From Rhizobium tropici CIAT 899 (GTDB lineage: Bacteria > Pseudomonadota > Alphaproteobacteria > Rhizobiales > Rhizobiaceae), in assembly GCF_000330885.1 (NCBI RefSeq), contig NC_020059.1, positions 2,531,001-2,595,000 of the forward strand: 64,000 nucleotides of DNA. The letters run 5' to 3'. The notes beneath the pieces were generated by a model, which had not been told where the DNA came from, did not search any database, and saw only the letters and a program-made list of their open reading frames with translations. Shown piece by piece: positions 26,223 through 36,126 of the stretch. Made by a program: the position numbers and the translations under genes. Each line of letters starts with the position of its first letter. The first letter of the stretch is position 1.

Positions 26223-27089
26223 TCAGTGAGCGCCTGCCTTGGCATAGACGGAGCGCTTGGTCAGATAGATCAGCGTGGAGAAGATCAGCAGGAACACCAT
26301 GACCATGAAGCCGAGGTGCTTGCGATCTTCCAAATGCGGCTCGGATGTCCACATCAGGAAGGCAGACACGTCGCGGGCATATTGGTCCACCGTCTGCGGC
26401 GAACCGTCATCGTAGGTCACCTGGCCGTCCGAAAGCGGCTTCGGCATCGCAAAGGTCGCGGCCGCATCGAAATACGGATTGTAGTGCGAGTTTTGCGGCA
26501 CCTTGAAACCGGCCGGCGGCTCTTCGTAGCCGGTCAGCAGCGAGTAGATATAGTCCGGTCCACCTTCCTGATACTGCGTGAAGATATCGAAGATGAACTG
26601 CGGAAAGCCGCGCTCGATTTCGCGTGCCTTGGCAAGCAGCGACATGTCGGGCGGCACGGCCCCGTTGTTGGACGCCGCGGCCGCTTCGTCGTTCGGGAAC
26701 GGCGAATTGAAATGGTCGGACGGAAGCGCCTTGCGGGTGAACATCTCACCCTGAGGGTTCGGGCCGTCCTGCACTTCGTAGTTGGCGGCAAAGGCCTTCA
26801 CCTGGGCTTCCGTATAGCCGAGATCTTCCAGCGTGCGGTAAGCCACGAGCTTCATCGAATGGCAGGCGGAACAGACTTCCGTATAGACCTTGAGGCCGCG
26901 CTGAAGCTGAGCCTTGTCATAATAGCCGAATGGGCCGGAGAAGGTCCAATGCTGCTCGCGCGGCTCCTTCAGCGGATAATGCGGCGTCTCGGCTTCCGCG
27001 GCAGGCTTCGTTTCCGCAGCAATGGCGGAAACGGTGGCCAAACCGCCGATCAGGGCAAGCGAAAGAAGGCCGGCAACAATCTTTTTCAT
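26223..27089 (-). CDS. petC: Ubiquinol-cytochrome c reductase, cytochrome c1
   Basis: A 288-aa heme c subunit of the bc1 complex. It has a signal peptide (residues 1-25), a single covalent heme site C73-SA-C76-H77, a VPPDMS segment likely to supply the axial Met, and a C-terminal membrane anchor (FMVMVFLLIFSTLIYL). It is separate from cytochrome b, unlike the fused fbcH of Bradyrhizobium. It is the last gene of petA-petB-petC, 21 bases after petB. Confidence 0.96.
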   Translation of the reverse strand: MKKIVAGLLSLALIGGLATVSAIAAETKPAAEAETPHYPLKEPREQHWTFSGPFGYYDKAQLQRGLKVYTEVCSACHSMKLVAYRTLEDLGYTEAQVKAFAANYEVQDGPNPQGEMFTRKALPSDHFNSPFPNDEAAAASNNGAVPPDMSLLAKAREIERGFPQFIFDIFTQYQEGGPDYIYSLLTGYEEPPAGFKVPQNSHYNPYFDAAATFAMPKPLSDGQVTYDDGSPQTVDQYARDVSAFLMWTSEPHLEDRKHLGFMVMVFLLIFSTLIYLTKRSVYAKAGAH

Positions 27090-27110
27090 CGTTTTCTTCC
27101 TTCCAACCGC

Positions 27111-28391
27111 TCAGGCGCTCATCGCGACGGTGTCTTTTTTATTGCCGCCCTGCTTCTCAAGAACCGCCTCCGTAATCGAATTCGGAATGCGCTTCGGTGT
27201 CTCGACTATGCCAAGGATCGGCATGATGACCAGGAAGAACAGGAAGTAGAACAGCGTCGCGAACTGCGCGGCCGTGGTATAGATGCCCTCTGCCGGCTGC
27301 GAGCCAAGCCAGCCGAGAAGGATGGCATCGGCGATGAACAGCCAGAAGAACAGCTTGTACCAGGGACGATAGACGGCCGAACGGATCTTCGACGTATCGA
27401 GCCAGGGCAGGAAGAACAACACGATGATCGCGCCGAACATCGTCAGAACGCCACCAAGCTTGGAGTCGATCGGGCCGATGTTGAAGGTGATCGAGCGCAG
27501 CATCGCGTAGAACGGCAGGAAGTACCATTCCGGAACGATGTGAGCCGGCGTCTTCAGCGGGTTGGCCGGGATGTAGTTATCGGCATGGCCGAGGAAGTTC
27601 GGCAGGTAGAAGACGAAATAGGCGAAGACCAGCAGGAAGACGGAAACGCCAAGCGCATCCTTCAGCGTCGCATAGGGCGTGAAGGCGACCGTGTCGGTCT
27701 TCAGCTTGACTTCGACGCCAGTCGGGTTCGTCTGGCCGGTCACATGCAGCGCCCAGATGTGCAGAATGACGACGCCGGCGATCATGAACGGCAGCAGATA
27801 GTGCAGCGAGAAGAAGCGGTTGAGCGTCGGATCATCAACGGCAAAGCCGCCGAGCAGGAAGGTCTGGATCCAGTCGCCAACCCATGGGAAGGCCGAGAAG
27901 AAGCCGGTGATGACGGTCGCACCCCAGAAGGACATCTGACCCCAAGGCAGAACGTAGCCCATGAAGGCAGTCGCCATCATCAGGAGGTAGATGATCACGC
28001 CGAGAATCCAGAGGATTTCGCGCGGCGCCTTGTATGAGCCGTAGTAGAGGCCGCGGGCGATGTGCAGATAGACCGCAACGAAGAAGAAGGACGCGCCGTT
28101 GGCATGCATGTAGCGCAGCAGCCAGCCATGATTGACGTCGCGGACGATCTTTTCGACCGAATTGAAGGCGATCGCCGTATTGGCCGCATAGTGCATGGCC
28201 AGCACGACACCGGTCAGGATCTGCAGAACCAGCATCACGGCCAGCATGGCGCCGAAGGTGTAAGCGTAGTTCAGGTTGCGCGGGACCGGATAGGCGATGA
28301 AACTATCATAGACCATGCGCGGCAGCGGAAGCCGCGCGTCGACCCATTTTTCGAGCCCTGTCGATGGCTCGTAAGACGAATGACCACTCAT
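27111..28391 (-). CDS. petB: Ubiquinol-cytochrome c reductase, cytochrome b
   Basis: A 426-aa integral membrane subunit carrying hemes bL and bH and the Qo/Qi quinone sites. It shows many hydrophobic helices, paired His positions within LAMHYAAN and [15 protein letters not shown], the Qo-loop [14 protein letters not shown] and the [19 protein letters not shown] block (here [10 protein letters not shown]). The bacterial C-terminal extension is present. It lies 14 bases after petA and 21 bases before petC in one operon. Confidence 0.97.
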   Translation of the reverse strand: MSGHSSYEPSTGLEKWVDARLPLPRMVYDSFIAYPVPRNLNYAYTFGAMLAVMLVLQILTGVVLAMHYAANTAIAFNSVEKIVRDVNHGWLLRYMHANGASFFFVAVYLHIARGLYYGSYKAPREILWILGVIIYLLMMATAFMGYVLPWGQMSFWGATVITGFFSAFPWVGDWIQTFLLGGFAVDDPTLNRFFSLHYLLPFMIAGVVILHIWALHVTGQTNPTGVEVKLKTDTVAFTPYATLKDALGVSVFLLVFAYFVFYLPNFLGHADNYIPANPLKTPAHIVPEWYFLPFYAMLRSITFNIGPIDSKLGGVLTMFGAIIVLFFLPWLDTSKIRSAVYRPWYKLFFWLFIADAILLGWLGSQPAEGIYTTAAQFATLFYFLFFLVIMPILGIVETPKRIPNSITEAVLEKQGGNKKDTVAMSA

Positions 28392-28405
28392 GTTTCAGCT
28401 CCCCC

Positions 28406-28984
28406 TCAACCGACCTTGATCTTCTTTTCCGACGTGAACGCATATTGCGGTATGAAGAGGTTCTGCGGTGCAGGCCCATGGCGGATGCGACCGGCAGTAT
28501 CGTAAACCGAACCGTGGCAGGGACAGAACCACCCGCCATATTCCCCCGCCTGACCGAGCGGGATGCAGCCGAGATGGGTGCAGACGCCGATCATGACGAG
28601 CCAGTTTTCCTTGCCCTCGCCGGCCGAACGGGCAACGTCGGTTGCCTGTGCATCGGACGGAAGATTGGCGTTGCGAGCGACCGGATCTTTCAGCTCCGAA
28701 AGCTGCGTGCCCTTGGCATCGTCGATTTCTTTCTGCGTGCGGTTACGGATGAAGACGGGCTTGCCGCGCCATTTCACCGTCAAGGACATGCCGGGCTCAA
28801 GGCTCGACACATCGACTTCGATAGATGCAAGAGCGAGTGTCGATGCGTCGGGCCGCATCTGGTCGATAAACGGCCATGCGACGGCAACTGCACCCACCGC
28901 ACCGGCCATACCTGTCGTCAAATAAAGGAAATCGCGGCGAGTCGGCTCGCCGGTGGACTCAACTGTCGTACTCTGCTCGCTCAA
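28406..28984 (-). CDS. petA: Rieske iron-sulfur subunit of the bc1 complex
   Basis: A 192-aa [2Fe-2S] protein. The cluster motifs are C135-T-H137-LGC140 and C154-P-C156-H157-GS. The N-terminus has a twin-arginine-like [11 protein letters not shown] at 15-25 followed by the single membrane helix. The start is TTG at 28984, with AGAGGA 8 bases upstream and typical length. The in-frame ATG at 29113 would add 43 residues that do not look like the family. It is first in the petABC operon. Confidence 0.95.
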   Translation of the reverse strand: MSEQSTTVESTGEPTRRDFLYLTTGMAGAVGAVAVAWPFIDQMRPDASTLALASIEVDVSSLEPGMSLTVKWRGKPVFIRNRTQKEIDDAKGTQLSELKDPVARNANLPSDAQATDVARSAGEGKENWLVMIGVCTHLGCIPLGQAGEYGGWFCPCHGSVYDTAGRIRHGPAPQNLFIPQYAFTSEKKIKVG

Positions 28985-29580
28985 AGCTGCACATCCTCTT
29001 CCCGCAAACCCCGGCAAAAACCGCGGTACCCCTCTCACTAACGGCGAATCAATGCGACCATAATTCCGCCATAGATTCCTCCGTAACCCGCTGCGTTCTA
29101 AGCTTGATCGCAAATTATGTCCAGTCTTGGCAAGGGGTCAGGGCACAATGTCGCGGCAAAACTGCGTTAATGCGTCGCAAGGCTGGAGCTCAATCTTCCC
29201 CTTCTCCGCGGAGAGAAGTTAAGCACATGAAAAACTAGGGAATTCCGCAGCGTTTTTCTCTGGCGCGACGCAAAATATGCGATCAGCACAATACCGCACG
29301 GCAACAAAAGCAATGAAAATTCCTCGAAATTCCGATCTCAATCTCTCCTTTCTCACTTGAACGCAGACCGAATTTCGTGCGCGGTTTATCAGTGAACGCC
29401 ATATTCCCTGCAACCCTACAAGAACTGTAAAACGGAGCCGCGATCGAGCGGTCGAGTTGGCAACGGTCGTGAGCGGTGCATTGAGCGTCGAGCGCGAAAT
29501 GCCGGTTGAACTGCAATTTCATTCAAGACCGGAAAACACGATGCCTCGATATTGCCGCAAGCGATTATCGAGTGAGAGCC
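28985..29580. other. Long intergenic region upstream of petA
   Basis: About 600 bases between the petA start and the next plausible plus-strand ORF. It must carry the petABC promoter on the minus strand. No convincing gene, RNA or long repeat is visible; the G+C content falls in the 29210-29400 part. Confidence 0.35.
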
Positions 29581-29823
29581 ATGCACGTTACCCAAGCCGA
29601 CGCCATGTATCGACAGCATCCGTGGTCACTCGACACCTTGACCGTGACAAACCTACCAGTCGGATATTTCACCGCGCGAAATCGTGCGGCGACAGCTCTT
29701 GTCGTCGAGAAAGCTTCGCCGAGAGTCCATCAGGACACCTTGCGTGGATCAGCCGTCGAAACAAGCACCTCGGCTCAAGCCTTACCGCCGATCTTCCCCT
29801 CTTCCGTGGGGGCTGCCGCATGA
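29581..29823 (+). CDS. Possible small ORF overlapping the LysE gene
   Basis: An 80-aa frame starting MHVTQADAMYRQHPW and ending in an ATGA overlap with the following LysE-type gene. A weak GAGTGAGAG precedes the ATG. The composition is plain, with no recognised domain. The overlap is the main reason to list it; it may be a chance frame. Confidence 0.25.
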   Translation: MHVTQADAMYRQHPWSLDTLTVTNLPVGYFTARNRAATALVVEKASPRVHQDTLRGSAVETSTSAQALPPIFPSSVGAAA

Positions 29824-30431
29824 ACATCGAGTTTCTGATCACCACCCTCATCATCGTCGCCTCTCCCGCCACCGGCGCGATCTACACGCTTGCCGCCGGA
29901 TTGTCTGGCGGCACGAGGGCGAGTGTGGTCGCCGCATTCGGCTGCACGCTCGGCATCATCCCGCATTTGCTTGCGGCGATAAGCGGCCTCGCCGCACTCC
30001 TGCACACCAGCGCCGTAGCGTTTCAAGCGCTCAAATGGCTGGGAGTGGCCTATCTGCTCTACATGGCTTGGTCGATGTTTTTGGAAAAGGGTATTTTGCG
30101 CATTGACGGCGTACGGACCGACAAGAGTACGCGACAGGTGATTGGCTCGGCAATCCTGATCAATTTGCTTAATCCCAAATTGTCGATCTTTTTCTTCGCC
30201 TTCCTGCCTCAATTCGTGACGCCGGATCAGACAAGCCCGATCATGCTGATGCTGAAGCTCAGCCTGGTCTTCATGGCGCTCACCTTCATCATTTTCGCAG
30301 CCTATGGCGTATTCGCAGCACACCTGCGCCGCCATATCGTCTCGAATCCAACGGTACAATCATGGATGCGGCGAAGCTTCGCGACTGCGTTCGGATTGCT
30401 CGCGGCGCAGCTTGCTCTTGCGAGCCGCTAG
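29820..30431 (+). CDS. LysE/RhtB family exporter
   Basis: A 203-aa inner-membrane exporter with about six helices. The N-terminal segment TTLIIVASPATGAIYTLAAGLSGGTRAS carries the family proline and glycine pattern, and LINLLNPKLSIFFFAFLPQFV is the conserved middle block. Members export amino acids or homoserine lactones; the substrate is not known here. The start at 29820 gives the usual length and has GGGGG upstream; the frame stays open far upstream without family resemblance. Confidence 0.9.
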   Translation: MNIEFLITTLIIVASPATGAIYTLAAGLSGGTRASVVAAFGCTLGIIPHLLAAISGLAALLHTSAVAFQALKWLGVAYLLYMAWSMFLEKGILRIDGVRTDKSTRQVIGSAILINLLNPKLSIFFFAFLPQFVTPDQTSPIMLMLKLSLVFMALTFIIFAAYGVFAAHLRRHIVSNPTVQSWMRRSFATAFGLLAAQLALASR

Positions 30432-30501
30432 CCCGCAACATCGTCTTCCAGACTTCTCGTTACGCTTTGATCTCTGAAAAATAGCCACTCAGGAAACACA
30501 A

Positions 30502-30523
30502 CTGGGGCACCTTGGCGCCCCAG
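30502..30523 (-). terminator. Hairpin after the first ABC exporter gene
   Basis: CTGGGGC and GCCCCAG form a GC-rich stem 13 bases beyond the minus-strand stop at 30536. The trailing T run is weak (TTGTGTTT), so this is a likely but not ideal terminator. Confidence 0.6.
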
Positions 30524-30535
30524 TCGTCCGTCTCA

Positions 30536-32389
30536 TTATTGTGCCGCCGTCTCGACCTCTTCATGGTCGGCGAGGAAACCGCCGGATTGGCGGCTCCAGA
30601 GTTCGGCATAGATGCCGCCCTGCTGGACCAGCGCCTGATGCGTGCCCATCTCGATGATCCGGCCCTTGTCGAGAACGACGAGGCGGTCCATCTCGGTCAG
30701 CGTCGACAGGCGGTGGGCGATGGCGATCACCGTCTTGCCATGCATCAGCGCGAAGAGGTTTTCCTGGATCGCCGCTTCCACTTCGGAATCGAGCGCCGAG
30801 GTTGCCTCGTCGAGCACCAGGATCGGCGCGTCCTTCAGGAAGACGCGGGCGATGGCGATACGCTGCCGCTGGCCGCCTGACAGTTTCACACCCCGCTCGC
30901 CGACCTGCGCATCGAGCCCGGTGCGGCCATACATATCCACCAGACCCTCGATGAAGTCCCAGGCATTGGCGCGCTTGGCCGCCTGGATGATGTCTTCATC
31001 GGTCGCGTCCGGACGGCCATAGGCGATGTTGTCGCGGATGGAACGGTGCAGCAGCGAGGTGTCCTGCGTCACCACACCGATCATCGAGCGAAGGCTGTCC
31101 TGCGTCACACCCGCGATATCGTGGCCGTCGATGGTAATGCGGCCGCCCTCCAGATCGTAGAAGCGCAGCAGCAGGTTCATCAGCGTCGTTTTGCCCGCGC
31201 CGGAACGGCCGACAAGGCCGACCTTTTCGCCCGCGCGGATATCGAGGGTCAGATCCTCCATGACCCCCTTCGCCTTGCCGTAATGGAAGCGAATGTGGTC
31301 GAAGCGGATCGCTCCCTGCTGGGCAACGATCGGCGGTGCCGCCGGCTTGTCGATGATGTCGTGTGGCTTCGTCATCATCTCCATGCCGTCATAGACGGTG
31401 CCGATGTTTTCGAAGAGCGCAGAGACCTCCCACATCACCCACTGCGACATGCCGTTGACGCGCATCGCAAGGCCGATGGCGATGGCGATGGAGCCGACCG
31501 AGATCGAGCCGCTGAGCCAGAACCAGATCGACAGAGCCGAGACGATGAACAGCGCCGCGCAGTTGTTGAAATAGACCGAGGCGTGGAACAGCGTCACCTT
31601 GCGCATCTGCTTGTGCACGGTATTGAGGAATTCCTCCATACCGGCCCTGGCATATGTCTCTTCGCGGCCCGCATGCGAGAACAGCTTCACCGTGGCGATG
31701 TTGGTGTAGCTGTCGACCACGCGGCCCGTCATCATCGAGCGCGCGTCGGCCTGCTGCGCGGCGATCTTGCGCAGCACCGGCACGAAATAGGCGACGATGG
31801 CGACATAGACGCCAAGCCAGACCAGGATCGGAATCATCAGCCGCCAGTCGGCCGCCGCGATGACGAGGATCATCGACAGGAAATAGGTGACGACGTAGAC
31901 GAAGACATCGAGGATCTTCATGACCGTTTCGCGCACGGCAAGCGAGGTCTGCATCACCTTGGTGGCGACGCGGCCTGCGAACTCATTGGCGAAAAAGGTC
32001 ATGCTGTGGCGCAGCAGGAAGCGGTGCATCTGCCAGCGCGCGATCATCGGATAGTTGCCGAGCAGCACCTGGTGCATGATGAAGCTGTCGAGGATCGCCG
32101 CAGCCGGCAAGCCGATCAGCACCATCGCCCCCATCCAGAACAGCTTGTGCCATTCCGTCTGCAGGAAGGTCGCCTTGTCCGCATGTGTCAGCCAGTCGAC
32201 GATATCGCCGAGGAACTGGAACAACGCCACCTCGCCGATCGCGATCGACATGGTGAGAATGCTCATGGCGATCAGCCAAGGCAGGGCCGGCTTGGAATAA
32301 TGCCAGCAGAAGGCGAAGAGGCCACGCGGCGGCGTATCCGGCACCTCGCTCGGAAATGGATTTAGTCGGCGTTCGAACCAGCTAAACAT
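30536..32389 (-). CDS. ABC exporter, fused permease-ATPase (MsbA/multidrug type), paralogue 1
   Basis: A 617-aa half-transporter. The transmembrane domain spans about 35-330, and the nucleotide-binding domain has Walker A GRSGAGKTT (394-402), signature LSGGQRQRIAIAR and Walker B ILVLDEATSALDSE. It aligns collinearly with the exporter gene at 52582, with Walker A at the same residue number, so the two are paralogues that could even heterodimerise. The start at 32389 has GGAG seven bases upstream. A mini-ORF with a strong ribosome site lies in the 5' leader. The substrate is unknown. Confidence 0.93.
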   Translation of the reverse strand: MFSWFERRLNPFPSEVPDTPPRGLFAFCWHYSKPALPWLIAMSILTMSIAIGEVALFQFLGDIVDWLTHADKATFLQTEWHKLFWMGAMVLIGLPAAAILDSFIMHQVLLGNYPMIARWQMHRFLLRHSMTFFANEFAGRVATKVMQTSLAVRETVMKILDVFVYVVTYFLSMILVIAAADWRLMIPILVWLGVYVAIVAYFVPVLRKIAAQQADARSMMTGRVVDSYTNIATVKLFSHAGREETYARAGMEEFLNTVHKQMRKVTLFHASVYFNNCAALFIVSALSIWFWLSGSISVGSIAIAIGLAMRVNGMSQWVMWEVSALFENIGTVYDGMEMMTKPHDIIDKPAAPPIVAQQGAIRFDHIRFHYGKAKGVMEDLTLDIRAGEKVGLVGRSGAGKTTLMNLLLRFYDLEGGRITIDGHDIAGVTQDSLRSMIGVVTQDTSLLHRSIRDNIAYGRPDATDEDIIQAAKRANAWDFIEGLVDMYGRTGLDAQVGERGVKLSGGQRQRIAIARVFLKDAPILVLDEATSALDSEVEAAIQENLFALMHGKTVIAIAHRLSTLTEMDRLVVLDKGRIIEMGTHQALVQQGGIYAELWSRQSGGFLADHEEVETAAQ

Positions 32390-32543
32390 GGAAATGCTCC
32401 AAAGACTCGACCCTTCGACCACCCACTGCGCTGAAAGATCGCAGATTCATATGGTGGCCGGGCGGTAAAACGACGAGGCCATAGTGGCCGCGCAATGACT
32501 TAAAGAAGGGGGATACTTGCGAATATGCGCCTTGTAGCGCTCT

Positions 32544-32597
32544 TCAGATCCGTGGGTTCACGGCACCGAGGCGCAGCATCATAAACAAGATATCCAT
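32544..32597 (-). CDS. Putative leader peptide of ABC exporter 1 (17 codons)
   Basis: The mini-ORF MDILFMMLRLGAVNPRI is preceded by AAGGAGG (32603-32609 on the minus strand) with a five-base spacer, the strongest ribosome site in this part of the window. It ends 154 bases before the exporter start. A CCGTG/CACGG hairpin (32550-32563) falls over its last codons. It is too short for domain evidence. It is read as a possible regulatory leader peptide (inference). Confidence 0.45.
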   Translation of the reverse strand: MDILFMMLRLGAVNPRI

Positions 32598-32782
32598 CTG
32601 AGCCTCCTTCTTTCGCAAGTTGTAGAGCACGCGTCTTTTAGCGCGACTTTTCCTGTTTGAAAAGCGAAATATGCCTGAAAAATGGGCTGAAACCTTCAAT
32701 TCTCTTTATGGGAGACATCACAGAAATGAAGGGCGCTCGAAAAATCTGAGACAAATCCGGACGATTTCGCTAGTTGCAGCAT

Positions 32783-33277
32783 ATGACAAAACTGCGCATC
32801 GCCCTTTACCAACCCGATATTCCCGGCAACACCGGCACGATCCTGCGACTTGCCGCCTGCCTCGGCCTTGGCGTCGACATTATCGAGCCGGCCGGCTTCG
32901 ACATATCCGACCGTAATCTGAAGCGCGCCGGCATGGATTATCTCGCCGCCGTCAGCCTGACCAGGCACGTCAATTGGGAGCGTTTCGAGGCCTGGAGGCA
33001 AGAAAGCGGACGACGGCTGGTGCTGGCCTCCACAAAGGCGGCGCAGCGCTACACGGATTTCATTTATCGCGACAACGATATTCTTCTCCTCGGCCGCGAA
33101 AGCGCCGGTGTGCCGGACCATGTTCACGAAAAGGCCGATGGCCGCCTCCTGATCCCCATGGTCGAGGGCCAGCGCTCCATCAATGTCGCGATGTCAGCGG
33201 CCATGATTTCGGGTGAAGCGCTGCGGCAGATAGAATGGTCGCCACCCGCGCCGAGCCTGAATGTCGCACCCGAATAG
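32783..33277 (+). CDS. trmL: tRNA (cytidine(34)-2'-O)-methyltransferase
   Basis: A 164-aa SPOUT-class methyltransferase of the TrmL/YibK group, which 2'-O-methylates the wobble base of certain leucine tRNAs. It has RIALYQPDIPGNTGTILRL at the start, LLGRESAGVPD in the middle and the knot motif IPMVEGQRSINVAMSAAM near the C-terminus. The length is typical. An in-frame ATG three codons upstream (32774) is possible; neither has a clear Shine-Dalgarno. Confidence 0.94.
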   Translation: MTKLRIALYQPDIPGNTGTILRLAACLGLGVDIIEPAGFDISDRNLKRAGMDYLAAVSLTRHVNWERFEAWRQESGRRLVLASTKAAQRYTDFIYRDNDILLLGRESAGVPDHVHEKADGRLLIPMVEGQRSINVAMSAAMISGEALRQIEWSPPAPSLNVAPE

Positions 33278-33354
33278 GCGTTGGCACGTGGGATAAAGTG
33301 TGAGAAGCTTTGCCTTGGAATGCTCTAACTCAGGCGACCTTGGCGAGGTGACCC

Positions 33355-34509
33355 ATGTTCCAGACGGCATTCACGCTTTCCCTGACGCAATTCGCACGCA
33401 CGCTGAGCCTCCCCGAGCGGCTGCAGCATTCACCGGCGCGCAACCTCGCTCTTGAAGGTCTGCGCCAACGCAATCTCGCCCTCGACGCACTATTCTACGA
33501 CGTCAAGTCTATCACGCCGGAGGAGGCCTTCTATATCAGTGACTCGCTCGCCGCCGAAGGCGCGATCATGCTGATTCCGCCAAGCGGTCTTGGAGCACTC
33601 ACACTCTGCGAAACCATTGATGAATTCGTCCTGCGCGGCGGCGGTGATGCACGGGCGCTCGCCGTCGCCGGCATCGGCGGTTCGGCACTCGGAGCCGCCG
33701 CCTTCGCCCGCAACGTCGCCGATGCGATCGATGCGCCGGTCGCGGTCGTCGTCTCCGGCTACGGCATAGCCGATGTCATCACCGAAGCCCTCGGCGGATC
33801 GTTTTTCTTCGGTCATTTGAGAGATCTGCGGCCACTGCTTGAAAGCCTGGATGATCTTGCCGGCCGGCCCAAGGTTGGAGCGCAAAGCGATGGAACTGCT
33901 GCCCGCACCAGCCTGGACACCAGAACGGTACAGGCGCTTCTAGCCGACCCCCGCCTCTCCTTCCGTCTGCTGACCGGCCACTCCAAGGGAAACCTCGTCC
34001 TTTCCGCCGCCCTGCATAACCTTTCGAAGCAGGATGAAGGACGGGTTGCGGAGCTGGCGCGGCATACGAAGATCGTGACGATCGGCACGCGGATCGCCAT
34101 GCCGCCTGTTTTCAGGGATGTCGTCGACGTCATGGGCGAGTGGGACTGGTTCGGCGAGATCAACTCCCGAGCATTCATTCATGCCGATCGGCGCGTTGCG
34201 CAAGCGTGGCATCACACGAACACCGACTTGGGCGGGCATCTGCCTGTAACAACCACGCTCCGGGAAATCCTTGCGGCATCGCCCATCGCCGAGAGCCCCA
34301 AAACAGCGGAACACCAGGACGAGACGCTCGGCGCGATATCCAAACCAGCAATGCCGAACACGGAGGCTCCCTCGCCTCTCGTTCAGGACGGACGGCAGAA
34401 AGCAAGGGTGGAAACGGTCCAGAAAGCCTTCCCTGTCAACATCGCGGCAGGCACCCAGCCGGCTGGATTCGGCGCGTCTGATGATGTGCAATCAACCAAG
34501 CCGCATTGA
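33355..34509 (+). CDS. Hypothetical protein with alpha/beta-hydrolase-like nucleophile motif
   Basis: A 384-aa protein with no signal peptide. RLLTGHSKGNLVLSAAL contains a GxSxG-type elbow, GHSKG at 208-212 with Ser210, as in lipase-like alpha/beta hydrolases, and is followed by a helical segment. Before it is a glycine-rich alanine-rich stretch (VAGIGGSALGAAAFARNVA). The last 90 residues are of low complexity and probably disordered. A hydrolase role is suggested only by the motif. A GCGAGGTGA ribosome site supports the start. Confidence 0.75.
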   Translation: MFQTAFTLSLTQFARTLSLPERLQHSPARNLALEGLRQRNLALDALFYDVKSITPEEAFYISDSLAAEGAIMLIPPSGLGALTLCETIDEFVLRGGGDARALAVAGIGGSALGAAAFARNVADAIDAPVAVVVSGYGIADVITEALGGSFFFGHLRDLRPLLESLDDLAGRPKVGAQSDGTAARTSLDTRTVQALLADPRLSFRLLTGHSKGNLVLSAALHNLSKQDEGRVAELARHTKIVTIGTRIAMPPVFRDVVDVMGEWDWFGEINSRAFIHADRRVAQAWHHTNTDLGGHLPVTTTLREILAASPIAESPKTAEHQDETLGAISKPAMPNTEAPSPLVQDGRQKARVETVQKAFPVNIAAGTQPAGFGASDDVQSTKPH

Positions 34510-34598
34510 GCAAGCCGCAAGCCAATGCTGTGCCGCAAGCATGTTGAAATATGCTTCGGCCTCTTCACCTGTCGTGGCAGGCGGTTGGTTTGTCCAGT

Positions 34599-34856
34599 TC
34601 AGTCCGCCGATGGCAAGCGCCGCATGGTGAACTCGATGCGATCGCCGTCGACCTGGCGCCAGCTTTCGACTTCGGTCCAATAGGCAGCCTTGGGGAATTC
34701 GTTGAACCATTCGCGCGCCTTTTCGCGCGCTTCCGGGCGACTGAGACAAAAGGTCTCGCGAACGAATTCGCTCTTTCCACCGGCGGGATGGTCCTGCCGG
34801 TAACGGAATATTCTGTTTCTCAACCCATCCAGGGGCGGCGGTCCGGGTATCTTCAT
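34599..34856 (-). CDS. Small conserved-looking hypothetical protein
   Basis: An 85-aa protein starting MKIPGPPPLDGLRNRIF, with a mixed charge pattern (REKAREWFNEFPKAAYWTEVESW). The start at 34856 follows GGCGAGG at seven bases, better than the longer frame from 34952. It converges on the 384-aa gene and is divergent from hemF. No domain recognised. Confidence 0.65.
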   Translation of the reverse strand: MKIPGPPPLDGLRNRIFRYRQDHPAGGKSEFVRETFCLSRPEAREKAREWFNEFPKAAYWTEVESWRQVDGDRIEFTMRRLPSAD

Positions 34857-35030
34857 GATAAAACCTCGCCTTTGAGAGAGGGAACATAATACCGCAGTGT
34901 GAAATTTGCGAGTCGATTCTCCTGCGGCGTTGCTGCACTGGCTGCGCCGCAATCTTGCTGATATTCCAAATCACGATACATACGGTGCGAATCGCGGGCC
35001 GCCGGCTGCTCGCATCGTCGGAGAGCGTGA

Positions 35031-35942
35031 ATGGAACGACCCAATCTTCCCAAGGGATTACCCGAGGATATTGAAGAAAAGAAAGAGGCAGCGCGACACT
35101 GGTTCGAGGGCCTGCGCGACACGATCTGCGCGGAGTTCGAGCAGCTGGAAAGCGAGCTGACCGGCCCTCTTTCCGACCAGGAACCGGGCCGCTTCGTCGC
35201 CAAGGACTGGCAGCGCGACAAGGGCCAGGGCGGCGGTGGCCGCATGTCGATGATGGAGGGTCGCGTCTTCGAAAAAGTCGGCGTCCACACCTCGACCGTC
35301 TATGGCGAATTCTCTCCCGACTTTCGCAGCCAGATTCCTGGCGCCGAGGAAGATCCCCGCTTTTGGGCCTCGGGGCTCTCGCTGATCGCCCACCCCGTCA
35401 ATCCGAATGTGCCGGCCGTGCATATGAACACCCGCATGGTGGTGACGACGAGCCAATGGTTCGGCGGCGGCGCCGACCTGACGCCAGTGCTCGATCGCCG
35501 CCGCACCCAGGAAGATCCGGACAGCGCCCTCTTCCACCGCGCCATGCAGATCGTCTGTGATCGTCATTCCGTCGCCGACTATCACCACTACAAGAGCTGG
35601 TGTGACGAATATTTCTTCCTGAAGCACCGCAACGAGCCGCGCGGCATCGGCGGCATCTTCTTCGACTGGCTGCATTCGACAGAGGAAGCCGGCGGCTGGA
35701 ACGCGGATTTCGCCTTCACGCGCGACGTCGGCCGCGCCTTCGCGATGGTCTATCCGCGCATCGTCCGATCCAATTTCAACGAAACATGGACGGAAGAAGA
35801 CCGCGATGAGCAATTAATTCGCCGCGGACGTTATGTGGAGTTCAATTTGCTCTACGATAGGGGTACAATATTCGGGTTGAAGACAGGCGGTAACGTCGAG
35901 TCGATCCTATCGTCTCTGCCGCCGGTGGTGCGTTGGCCTTGA
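35031..35942 (+). CDS. hemF: Oxygen-dependent coproporphyrinogen III oxidase
   Basis: Aerobic heme synthesis: oxidative decarboxylation of coproporphyrinogen III to protoporphyrinogen IX. The 303-aa protein has the core blocks: [20 protein letters not shown], the [22 protein letters not shown] motif, [30 protein letters not shown] (signature), and the C-terminal [30 protein letters not shown] precedes the ATG. It is transcribed alone. Confidence 0.97.
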   Translation: MERPNLPKGLPEDIEEKKEAARHWFEGLRDTICAEFEQLESELTGPLSDQEPGRFVAKDWQRDKGQGGGGRMSMMEGRVFEKVGVHTSTVYGEFSPDFRSQIPGAEEDPRFWASGLSLIAHPVNPNVPAVHMNTRMVVTTSQWFGGGADLTPVLDRRRTQEDPDSALFHRAMQIVCDRHSVADYHHYKSWCDEYFFLKHRNEPRGIGGIFFDWLHSTEEAGGWNADFAFTRDVGRAFAMVYPRIVRSNFNETWTEEDRDEQLIRRGRYVEFNLLYDRGTIFGLKTGGNVESILSSLPPVVRWP

Positions 35943-36126
35943 AGCGTGTCGCATAAGCTGGGCGGCAATTTTGCGATCGCGGCATGCGGGAAACCTCAAG
36001 CGCAGCAAACGATTGAAAGATCGCGATGCGCTTGAACGTTCAACATTAAATGATCGGACAACGCCCTGAAATCAGCGGGAGGAGTGCCTAAGTGACCTAA
36101 TGCTCGTTCAATCGGAGGAGGTTGTA

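Noticed and set aside
26112..28037. A 641-codon plus-strand open frame
   Set aside because: It lies wholly antisense to apt, petC and petB, which have clear family motifs. Its translation is rich in His, Arg, Gln and Asp, as expected for the complement of GC-rich genes.
31046..32365. A 439-codon plus-strand open frame
   Set aside because: It is antisense to the ABC exporter gene with Walker and signature motifs; the composition is His- and Asp-rich and artificial.
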